Part shown: in pieces, positions 28,151 to 36,147 of the stretch
How positions within the stretch are numbered: the first letter of the stretch is position 1
Layout of the letters: each line of letters begins with the position of its first letter
Assembly: GCA_049487715.1 (NCBI GenBank)
Contig: CP150581.1
Location: forward strand, 372,001 to 436,000
Direction: 5' to 3'
Source of the DNA: Pycnococcus provasolii
Taxonomy: Eukaryota > Chlorophyta > Pseudoscourfieldiophyceae > Pseudoscourfieldiales
Length of the DNA: 64,000 nucleotides
Notes under the pieces: model-generated
Databases searched by the model: none
Told to the model about the DNA's origin: nothing
The model's input: only the letters and a program-made list of their open reading frames with translations
Position numbers and translations under genes: made by a program

Positions 28151-29632
28151 ATGCCCGCACGCAAATCCGCCCCTTCATCCGCCGTAACTATGCCTCAGAA
28201 TCAAGGTGTGCGTCTCTCCAAGGCGCGTGGCGTAGTCTCGTCATCCTCGCAGATTCCTTTCTCGGCTGGACGGCGTTCTTCGGCTCGTGGTGGTGGTGGT
28301 GGTTCTGCTGCTCGTGCTCCTCGTGCTCCTCGTGCTTCTCGTGCTCCTGGGGCATCATCAGCACTGAACGCTGCTGAGCCTGAGAAGAAGAAGAAGATTG
28401 GCGCTTCGGAACACGCGTCCGCATCAAAGGCGGGAATGGCGGCGGCTGTGGTGCAGAACCCGTCGGCGTCGTCAGACCAAAAGAAGCGACGTGGGCGCCC
28501 TCCCAAAACCCCTGAGCAGCAGGAGCAGCCTTTGAAGAAAAAACTGCGCACAAACCCACCTTCTCCCACCCTGGAAGAGGCGAAAACGCCCGAAAAGGCG
28601 AAAAAGACGAAGCACGACACCACGCCGCTTGGCAAAAAGTCGTCCATGCTCGTCGGTGATATGCCCAGGCACGTTCTCAACGGCCGAGAACTCACGGAAC
28701 TTCTTGGCAAGCTACCCGCGCCGCACTTCAACGAAAGGCAGACGATCCACGCCAACCTGACGAAATCGCACGCAACGTGGCGCTCGCTCCTTCTCAGCGG
28801 CTTCTCCGTCGTGCTCTACGGCTTCGGATCCAAACGGCGTGCTGCCGAGGAGTTCGCGCAGACGGAGACGGAACGCGGCGTCGACGTCGTCGTCCTCGAC
28901 GGACACCACCCGCAGGCGAACGTGCACGCTGCGGCGACCGAGGTGCTGGCAGCAGCTCGTGCGACGAACGGAATCACGACGTCGCGAAGAGGCGAGAACG
29001 CGGCGACGACAGCTTCGGAGGTCGCCGCGGCGATGGCGCGATTCAATAAAGACGATCCCAAGCACGTTCTACTCGTCGTGCATGGCATTGATGCACAAGC
29101 CATGCGCACGCGCGATAACATGCACGCACTTGCTGCCCTGTGCGACGCGAGGCCGTATGTACGCGTCGTCGCGAGCGCCGATCACGTGCACGCTGCGGCT
29201 GCGATGGATGCACGTCTCACGCAGGCGCTCGACGCAGCTTGGGTGGAGGCGCACACGTACGAGCCATACGAGGCGGAGGCGGCACTCAGCGGAGGTGTGC
29301 CGCCTGTACTGCGAAAGCATGCCGGTGATGCGCCCGCTTTGCACGCCGCGACGGTGGTTCTGCGCACGCTCACTCCAAACGCGCGCGACATCTTCGGCGT
29401 GCTTGCACGCGCAGGCCCGTCGGGAATGACGCAGAGCGAGCTGTATGCCGCGTGCCGCGATCGGTTCCTAGTAAGCGCGGAGCTGACGTTACGAGCGCAC
29501 TTGCAGGAGTTCCGCGATCACGAGCTTGTCATTGCCGTGCGCGATGCGGCGAGCGGCGTGGAGAAAGTTGCGGCAAAGTTACAGGGAAGCGCGCTCAACG
29601 AACTGCTTGCTACAGTTGTGGAGGAAGTCTAA
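28151..29632 (+). CDS. ORC2: Origin recognition complex subunit 2
   Basis: ORC2 is a core subunit of the complex that marks replication origins and helps load MCM. The 493-residue product has a basic, disordered N-terminal half with an AT-hook (KKRRGRPPK, 111-119) and poly-Ala/Arg/Pro tracts. The ORC2 domain starts near 195 with HFNERQTIHANL, then WRSLLLSGFSVVLYGFGSKRRAAEEF (degenerate AAA+ core, no Walker A lysine pattern), VLLVVHGIDAQAMR, VRVVASADHVHA, LRTLTPNARDIFGVL and the winged-helix end FLVSAELTLRAHLQEFRDHELV. The start ATG at 28151 precedes all conserved parts. Its stop is only 15 bases from that of the convergent kinase gene. Confidence 0.95.
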   Translation: MPARKSAPSSAVTMPQNQGVRLSKARGVVSSSSQIPFSAGRRSSARGGGGGSAARAPRAPRASRAPGASSALNAAEPEKKKKIGASEHASASKAGMAAAVVQNPSASSDQKKRRGRPPKTPEQQEQPLKKKLRTNPPSPTLEEAKTPEKAKKTKHDTTPLGKKSSMLVGDMPRHVLNGRELTELLGKLPAPHFNERQTIHANLTKSHATWRSLLLSGFSVVLYGFGSKRRAAEEFAQTETERGVDVVVLDGHHPQANVHAAATEVLAAARATNGITTSRRGENAATTASEVAAAMARFNKDDPKHVLLVVHGIDAQAMRTRDNMHALAALCDARPYVRVVASADHVHAAAAMDARLTQALDAAWVEAHTYEPYEAEAALSGGVPPVLRKHAGDAPALHAATVVLRTLTPNARDIFGVLARAGPSGMTQSELYAACRDRFLVSAELTLRAHLQEFRDHELVIAVRDAASGVEKVAAKLQGSALNELLATVVEEV

Positions 29633-29647
29633 TGTAAAGAAAAACAT

Positions 29648-30766
29648 TCATTGACTATACACGGTTGCGATGGCGCCATCCCAGTCACCACTCGTCTTCA
29701 TCGCTTTCTCGAGACGGTCGAGTACAACGTTGGTTCTTTTTCTTGCCCAGCGAGCGTTTCCCCATTCTCCCCAACCGTCCATGAAGCGCATATAATCCGC
29801 GACGGAGATGTCAAAATCGTCTTGCAGCATATCTCTGGTGAATGTGGGCGGAACGCCAGCTTCGAGAAGCGCGGCATGGTATGTGTTCAGCAGACCCGCT
29901 TCCTCGAGCTCAAGCGTTCGCGCATCACAGCTTGACACCAACAGATAGGCAACGTCTCTTGCTCCCAGCCCGGCGCCGGTGTACTGAAAGTCGTACGCGG
30001 CGGCACCGCCGTCGTCTCCTATGAGCAGGTTGTCCGCCTTTGCGTCACCGTGCAGTAGTGTCATTCCGCGCGTCGCTTGTCTCAGCCGCCTGTCGAGTGC
30101 AGGAGCGGCAGACTGCAGTCTCTTGTCTGACATGTCTCTCAACTCAGAAAGTCTGGTCTCAAGGTGCCAGTAACAAGCTTGTTCCCACAACCCTTCGGGC
30201 AGTTTCCTTTCGAAGTACGTGGCGTGTATTTTCGCCAGCAGTGTTAGTGCCGCTTCCACGTGCGCTTTCGATCCAGAGAGTCGGCTCGTGAATCCTTCGT
30301 TGTCGAGGTCGCTTAGTAGTAGCTCGAGTCCTCCTTCATCCACGACATCGCCACATCTGTCAATTAACATTGGCACATGTGCGCGACGCGATGCCAGCTC
30401 AGCCGGTATCTCCGACGAGTAGAACGCCGCTTCCACCTGATACGATTTCAGTTTGCGCAAGTGCGAGACGTCTGATGACGAAGAAGACAACGAAGGTGGT
30501 GGTGCGACTTGCTTGAGGATTAGAGACCCAAACTTGCTAAGATCAAGATCACCACCGCAAGGAGGCACAAACACAACATGAACACGCGAGATCACGCCGT
30601 AGCCAGCCCACAGCGACTGCAGTCTATTAGTGCTAATGCGAATACCAAGAGAAGGAGTACTACCCCCTGGAGGTGGATGTGCTGTTGTGAGCCTGATTAG
30701 ACTATGAGCGAGACGGTCTTTTGTTAATACCTTGATGGAGTGAGCCGACATGTTCATGGGCGACAT
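29648..30766 (-). CDS. CHK/EcK-like small-molecule kinase
   Basis: This 372-residue protein has the aminoglycoside/choline-kinase fold: SSLILKQVAP-like ATP lysine strand, Brenner motif LLHGDAKADNLLI (catalytic Asp and Asn) and AAYDFQYTGAGLGARDVAYLL (Mg2+-binding Asp). The DFQYTGxGxGxxDxAYLL form is typical of the ecdysteroid-kinase-like (CHK, DUF1679) group, which phosphorylates small alcohols; the substrate is unknown. I placed the start at ATG 30766 because the frame further upstream runs through the TTAGGG promoter array; ATGs at 30757 and 30751 are alternatives. Divergent from the SNAPC1-like gene, convergent with ORC2. Confidence 0.82.
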   Translation of the reverse strand: MSPMNMSAHSIKVLTKDRLAHSLIRLTTAHPPPGGSTPSLGIRISTNRLQSLWAGYGVISRVHVVFVPPCGGDLDLSKFGSLILKQVAPPPSLSSSSSDVSHLRKLKSYQVEAAFYSSEIPAELASRRAHVPMLIDRCGDVVDEGGLELLLSDLDNEGFTSRLSGSKAHVEAALTLLAKIHATYFERKLPEGLWEQACYWHLETRLSELRDMSDKRLQSAAPALDRRLRQATRGMTLLHGDAKADNLLIGDDGGAAAYDFQYTGAGLGARDVAYLLVSSCDARTLELEEAGLLNTYHAALLEAGVPPTFTRDMLQDDFDISVADYMRFMDGWGEWGNARWARKRTNVVLDRLEKAMKTSGDWDGAIATVYSQ

Positions 30767-30850
30767 GACAGATTTGACACACCCTTGAAAAGTGACACGT
30801 GGTGGTGACAAGAAACAGAAAAACCAACAGGGAGGCGGAAAACACAAGGC

Positions 30851-30899
30851 GTTAGGGTTTCCACAGGAATAGGTTAGGGTTAGGGTTACTACTAGGGTT
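30851..30899. repeat. TTAGGG array in the kinase/SNAPC1-like divergent promoter
   Basis: GTTAGGGTTT at 30851-30860 and GGTTAGGGTTAGGGTTACTACTAGGGTT (28 bases from 30872, given here as units of TTAGGG, TTAGGG, CTAGGG) lie in the 175-base gap between start codons at 30766 and 30942. Confidence 0.9.
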
Positions 30900-30941
30900 A
30901 CGCTTGGGGGATCCCGTCCCCCATTTTTCACTCCAAGGGCC

Positions 30942-31754
30942 ATGGCGTCGGCGGCGTCGGCTTTGGCGGCGGCGGCGGCGCATCCTCCTGCTCCTCCTTC
31001 TGCTGCTGGTGGTGGTGGTCGTTCGTCTCAGGAGAGGCGTCGTACAACCAAAAGAAACCTTCCTTCAGGAGGACTCGACTCCCTAGGTTCCTCGTTATCT
31101 CATTGTGTGAAACCTCTTTGCTATGAGCGTGACATCGATGATGTCATAGCAGCTTCAGCTTCAGCGGCTTCGTCCTTGTCATCTCGTCATCCTTAGGGCT
31201 CGATTCTTTCTTTTCTCTTGACTTCTTCTTAGAGCACTGGAACCGCACATCGCTATTCTTCCTGCACGAACTCAACCAGCCGGTGTGGGAAATGCACCAG
31301 ACGGACTATACGCAAAAACTGTACCAGAGATCTTTGGCACACATCGCCAATAACATCGCGCACTTTGTCGCCGACAAATCACCATCAGCGGCACAACCAC
31401 CATTGACGGACGCGCGCGTGCTTGCTGCCGTCGCTGGACTCTTCTGCACGTACGTGCTGTACGCGACGCAACTTCCAGAAAGAGAGACGACGACCGTGCT
31501 CGCGGACGCGTCAGGGCGAACGAGACGCGTCGTTACCGGCCCATGGACACGGCCTTACGTTGATCCTGCGACGCTCGCTGCGCTGGGGCAACTTGCCGAA
31601 CTAGCGAGTGCCAACAGAAACTGCATGGACGACGTGTGTTCCGTCCTAGCGCACTTGCTCGTGGGAGTGGACGGCGGTGCGCCCATCTGCGTGATTGGCG
31701 CATTTCCGTTCGTCAACTGCAGCACGCCCGCACCCGCTCTTGCCGTCGACAAAT

Positions 31755-31789
<35 letters not shown>

Positions 31790-33453
31790 GGTGAGTCAGC
31801 GGCGAATAAACGGCTGCTTTCCGTGCTCTCTGCCGAAACTGTGAGACCCACGAAGGGTGCGGGGGCGCTTTTGGGGGCTAAATTTGTCGTCAGCCAAGAT
31901 GAACGGCGCAAACTGGCTCTCTCAAAGGCGTGGGAGGTGGCTCATGAGGTGGCTCATACGCTTTGCCCAGTGACTGCGCAAGCTGCGAAAGAGATCGAGT
32001 CAACACAAGCCGTATCAAATGACGAGATGGCGGAGGTGCTTGGCTTGAGTTCAGCACCTACAGCCACCTTAGCTCTTGCTGATTACGACAATGCGCTCAC
32101 TGGACTGGGCGCCGACGAGCCGCCACATCAAACTGCACAATCGCTCAATGTTCTCCAAGACGTGCTCTTCAATTTCTCCAAGACGTGCTCGAATGCTCTC
32201 GGTCAAGCGGCTGTGAAGCAGCGCCTTACAACGGCGGTTGGGGCAGACACTCTGGCACCAACACCACCAGCCGGAACGACGAATCTCACGCGGGAGGCGA
32301 TGGTGGCAGCACTCGCGATACCAGATCACGACGGTGAGCCGGGACTGGGCATTTCGGTGGCGGTGCCATGGAGAAATCTTCGAAGGCATGAGAGAAAACG
32401 GTTGCAAGTGCCGGCGAAAAAGGAGATCGGCGTGGCGAAAACAACCACGAAGGTGACCCGCCGGAAACTTCCTGGAATAGCGTACAAATTCTCTCGTAAG
32501 GAGGCGGCGAAAGAAAAAGAGGCTCGCTATAGGCAGCGATATCGCGACGCAGCTGTTGGGCCAGCACAAGTACTTGCTGTCGCCGTCGGTTCCACACAAA
32601 AGCCACTTGGCGTTGGCATTCTGCCTGACATCGGACCAGCTGGAAATCGTGCGCCTGATCCAGTGATGATGCCTCCTCCTCCGCCGCCACGTGTACGCAC
32701 TACCGTTTCTAAACCAGGGCACCGAAAGGTGGGACGTCCAAGGAATGATCCGGAAAATAGCACGACCGAACGGCCTAAGAAGCAACCTTCGCTGACGACT
32801 GCACCTGATAGTGAGAAACGAAAGCGCGGCCGACCGAAGAAAGACCCGGGTGAGAAAAGCGCAAACGTGGCCGTCCGAGAAAACAACCTCCTCCCGCTCC
32901 TCCACTTCCCATGGCTGCGGCAGTGGCTTCTGCATCTGCCGCTGCTCCTCCTCCTCCTCCTCCTCCTGCTGCACCACCTCCTGCTCGAGTTTCCCCTCCT
33001 CCTCCTCCTCCTCCTCCTGCTCAACTTCCTCCGCCGCCTCCAGAGTTGGAGGATGGCGAGATTGCACCGCCGCCTGCGAAAAAACGCAAGTCGAGCAAGT
33101 CGAGCAACATGCAGCAATCACCACCGCCGCCGCCGCCGCCGCGGCCCGACGCGGATGATATCCCAGAGCCACCATCTGCTGATGCGATGGCACTGCGTCC
33201 GTCTGGGGGACAGAAGGAACGATTCGGGCTGCTGGGTAGCGCCCGAACGTCGTACCGACGCATTGACGCCACCTCAGCCGTGCGCACGGGCTCCAAGGGG
33301 TTGATGTCGTTTACAGCAACGCAGAAGACGACAGACGGTGCGACATATCGCATCGAACGACGTCCAGATCGCCCTCACCTTGCGTCGTCTGTTTCAGCGC
33401 ATACGCGAGCAGCGTCAGCGTCGGCAGATGACCCCCACTTGTTGGACTTGTAA
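30942..33453 (+). CDS. SNAPC1-like snRNA-activating complex subunit (two frame breaks)
   Basis: The coding signal passes through three frames. Frame one (ATGGCG at 30942 to about 31180) ends near ERDIDDVIAAS. Frame two (about 31145-32880) continues DFFLEHWNRTSLFFLHELNQP, the LYQRSLAHIANNIAHF and RVLAAVAGLFCTYVLYATQ stretches, which match the SNAP43 N-terminal domain; a poly-Ala (CAG) tract follows at 31755-31790, then AT-hook KRKRGRPKK. Frame three restores a second AT-hook, RKRGRPRKQPPP, at about 32860 and runs through Pro-rich sequence to the stop at 33453. Adding one A to the A4 run near 32855 would join frames two and three. SNAPC drives snRNA gene transcription. Family assignment is by pattern, moderate. 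Confidence 0.68.
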
Positions 33454-33472
33454 TGTACGTATGTTACAATAG

Positions 33473-33949
33473 TCATATTCTTTTTACTTTCTGCGCACGC
33501 CCGACTTGGTTTTTCCGATGGAGGATGGTTTCGGCTGTCTTGTACTTGGTGTTGGCACGAGCACTTTTGCCCTGACTCTTTTCCACGCCCGCCTTGCGTT
33601 GGCGCCCGGTGTTTTCGCACACCGCCTCTACGCTCTCGTTGGCGAAGGTTTCAACGTTCTGCGCCTCCGCGTGTCTGTTGGTCATGTGCAGAAGTATCGC
33701 TAACCTTGATGCGGCGATAGCGGTCGCTGCGTCGTGTTGTCCAAGTAGTAAGGTTCGTATGTCAAGTGCGTGTTGCGCTAACACTGTAGCGCGGTGCAGG
33801 TTCATGTTAGACGCCGCGTAGACGTCGGAGAGGTCGAGGCATGCTGATGCGAATTCCAGTGAGGACGATCCGAATGTCAAGGCTGCTAATTCTAAGGAGT
33901 GCTCGAGACGAACGTCCTCGTCGATGAAGGGACGCGTGAGGATGTCCAT
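33473..33949 (-). CDS. TPR-type helical protein
   Basis: A 158-residue product starting at ATG 33949. Two or three tetratricopeptide-like helical hairpins cover residues about 12-90 (EHSLELAALTFGSSSLEFAS, then RATVLAQHALDIRTLLLG and AIAASRLAILLHMTNRHAEA). The tail is Lys/Arg/Gln-rich. The pattern recalls the C-terminal TPRs of SMYD or kinesin-light-chain-like proteins, but no catalytic domain is present. The frame is open far upstream to 34387, through repeats that look noncoding. Only 19 bases separate its stop from that of the SNAPC1-like gene. Confidence 0.65.
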   Translation of the reverse strand: MDILTRPFIDEDVRLEHSLELAALTFGSSSLEFASACLDLSDVYAASNMNLHRATVLAQHALDIRTLLLGQHDAATAIAASRLAILLHMTNRHAEAQNVETFANESVEAVCENTGRQRKAGVEKSQGKSARANTKYKTAETILHRKNQVGRAQKVKRI

Positions 33950-34478
33950 TCCATGAAAGGGATGTGAGGTCAACGGGTCCCCGGACTGGTTTGGCCTTTG
34001 GGGGGTCAAGGTCAGGGGACTCCCAAGGGGAGCGCGCAAACGACGCTGCGAGGGAATCCCCAAGAAACACCCCACCGCACCAAAACAGGGACAGGGAAAA
34101 TTGCTGGTGCGCAAGAGACGGATCCCCAAGTAACTTCGCCAAAACAGTCGGCAAACAGATTTTATTGATAGTTCCTCGGTAAAGGTAGCCAACTGGTGCG
34201 CAAGAGGGGGATCCCCAGAAGGTAGTCTACTCAAATGGTGGTGCGCAAGATGTGGATCCCCAATAAAGGGGGCGTGCCACACAACAGTAGTGCGAAGGGG
34301 CCCCAGATGATTAGGTTTTCCTGCAGGGGAGAAAAAAAGCCTGCTTCCTTCCCCCTCCGCCTTTCCCCCTCCCGGAGCTCCGCCCAAACTCTCCCAACTT
34401 CCCCCTTTCTTTCTCGCTCGGGACCGCGTGTTTCTTTTGCTTTTGGCTTTTCATCATTCTTCATCACACTGCTGGGTA
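33950..34478. repeat. Divergent promoter with three copies of a 25-base direct repeat
   Basis: Copies at 34105-34130, 34194-34219 and 34239-34263 share TGGTGCGCAAGA followed by GGATCCCC. They lie between the TPR gene and the UBC7 gene, where neighbouring divergent promoters instead carry TTAGGG arrays. G/C-rich runs (GGGGGGTCAAGG) lie near 34003. No ORF is convincing. Confidence 0.75.
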
Positions 34479-34997
34479 ATGGCGTCCTCCTCAGGCTCAG
34501 GTGCGGACCAGGCGATGCTCCTTCTAAGGAGGCAGCTGAAAGAGCTCACAAGGCATCCCGTCGAGGGGTTCTCGGCGGGACTTGTCGACGACAACAACAT
34601 ACTCGAGTGGGCTGTCACCATCATCGGACCGCCGGACACGTACTACGAGGGCGGATTCTTCAACGCCGTCATGTCCTTCCCCACGGACTACCCGCAAAGC
34701 CCGCCCACCGTGCGGTTCACGTCCGAGATGTGGCACCCTAACGTGTACACAGACGGACGCGTCTGCATCTCCATCCTTCACAGCGCAGGAGACGACCCGA
34801 ACGGATACGAGCACGCGAGCGAGAGGTGGACGCCCGTGCACACCATCGAAACCATCCTCGTCTCCATCATCTCCATGCTCAGCTCGCCTAACGACGAGAG
34901 CCCCGCGAACATTGACGCGGCAAAGGAGTGGCGTGAGGACCGCGATGCGTACAAGAAGCGCGTTGCGCGCATCGTGCGCAAGAGTCAGGAGTGCTAA
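34479..34997 (+). CDS. UBC7: Ubiquitin-conjugating enzyme E2, UBC7/UBE2G1 type
   Basis: The 172-residue product is an almost complete match to the UBE2G/UBC7 family, E2 enzymes used mainly in ER-associated degradation. It starts ATGGCG, then MLLLRRQLKELTRHPVEGFSAG, WHPNVYTDGRVCISILH with the HPN triad and catalytic Cys96, followed by the acidic-loop insertion (about 102-113, SAGDDPNGYEHASERW) that marks this subgroup, and DESPANIDAAKEWREDRDAY. No TM anchor is present, so it would act in the cytosol, recruited to an ER ligase. Single exon. Confidence 0.96.
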   Translation: MASSSGSGADQAMLLLRRQLKELTRHPVEGFSAGLVDDNNILEWAVTIIGPPDTYYEGGFFNAVMSFPTDYPQSPPTVRFTSEMWHPNVYTDGRVCISILHSAGDDPNGYEHASERWTPVHTIETILVSIISMLSSPNDESPANIDAAKEWREDRDAYKKRVARIVRKSQEC

Positions 34998-35166
34998 GTG
35001 GTCGAACAACAAGACAAGATAAGAAAAACTCCTTTTGTAAAAAACCAGGGGAACAAACAAATATGAAAACAAACGAGACGACACAGATGTGGTACAATTC
35101 AGACGTTCTGTCACACCCTACGTTTTGTGGAGAAGAGGATGTGCGTCTGTGAAGAGGGCTCGCTCT

Positions 35167-35751
35167 TCATAGGAGCATGAGCTGGTCCACCGCGGACAAA
35201 CCAGACGAAGGTGCCGCCTCAAGTGGTACGTTCGTCGTTAATTCCACCGCACTCGGTATCAGCGGCGCTCCCCCGGCTGACGACGTCTCGGCGATTTTTT
35301 TCGCCACCTCCACCGCCTTCTGACGCGCCTTCTCGTGTGCGTTCGGGTCGTTCGCGAGTTCCGTGACGACTTCCGCCTCTGCACGCACACCTGCGACGAT
35401 GTCGCCGACAAGTTTGGACGCATCCGCGTTGAACGCCTCCTCAATGATGCACAGAGCTCTGACTTGCGCGTGCCACGCGTTTTGTGTGCCTTGCGGCGGC
35501 GCGCACACGAGCGTGATGAGCGCGGCTGCGATGGTGAATCCGTCTAGGTTGGTGGCTGCTGCGAAGAACTGTTTGCACTGTTGTGTCGTGAGAGGAACGC
35601 GGAGTCCACCAGGCGCGCACGTCGAGTCGACTAATCTCACCTCCGCGGATCCGGCGGCGGCGGAGACACCGTGACGCACGACGTCGGAGTGACGACGAGG
35701 GAGATGATTCAAACCACCACCACCACTCGCATTAGTAGTAGCATCGGCCAT
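35167..35751 (-). CDS. Tepsin-like VHS-type domain protein
   Basis: A 194-residue protein. Residues about 36-110 (AEVRLVDSTCAPGGLRVPLT, then CKQFFAAATNLDGFTIAAAL and WHAQVRALCIIEEAF) match the central VHS-like domain of tepsin, the AP-4 coat accessory protein, particularly the plant form with VETVTTPGGVRLQP and QVRVKAVCVLE. A helix and a Ser/Ala-rich tail follow. The N-terminal ENTH domain and the long linker of tepsin are absent, and the upstream DNA is a TTAGGG promoter array, so this looks like a stand-alone or shortened protein. Start codon ATGGCC at 35751. Confidence 0.6.
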   Translation of the reverse strand: MADATTNASGGGGLNHLPRRHSDVVRHGVSAAAGSAEVRLVDSTCAPGGLRVPLTTQQCKQFFAAATNLDGFTIAAALITLVCAPPQGTQNAWHAQVRALCIIEEAFNADASKLVGDIVAGVRAEAEVVTELANDPNAHEKARQKAVEVAKKIAETSSAGGAPLIPSAVELTTNVPLEAAPSSGLSAVDQLMLL

Positions 35752-36147
35752 TTGTTGGTGTCGTGGTTCGTAGTAGTTCTATCAAATAGCAATGAGCCGA
35801 GGAAACCAAAAAGGTACAGTAGCCCTAACAAACGAACCCGAGCCCGAACATGCCTAACCCTAACCCTAACCCTAATCCTATCCCTAACCCTAACCCTAAC
35901 AGTCTAAGGGTATGAGTCCCCTCCTTTCCAAGATCCATCCGTTGAAACAAACGAACCAAGAAGGCACCCCCCCCCCCTGTCCTTTCCCGCTCCCGGAATC
36001 CAAAGAACCCCCCGGGCCCTGGGGATACACACGTTGCGTTGAATCCTTGGACTCCCAACCGCTTCTTCCCTTTCCCGCGGCCTGCTTCTGCTTCGCCTCG
36101 ACCCTTGAGACTCCTCTCGTGGAGTTGACGACAAGAATTGGGGAAAC
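35752..36147. promoter_or_regulatory. Tepsin-like/IFT88 divergent promoter with TTAGGG array
   Basis: At 35853-35900 about seven CCCTAA-type units lie 100 bases upstream of the tepsin-like start, reading TTAGGG on its sense strand. CTTTCCCGCGG near 36068-36078 matches an E2F-like site 70 bases upstream of IFT88. No ORF is convincing. Confidence 0.75.

Noticed and set aside
32069-33193. 374-codon minus-strand ORF
   Set aside because: Antisense of the SNAPC1-like gene; poly-Glu/Leu arise from its Pro-rich codons.
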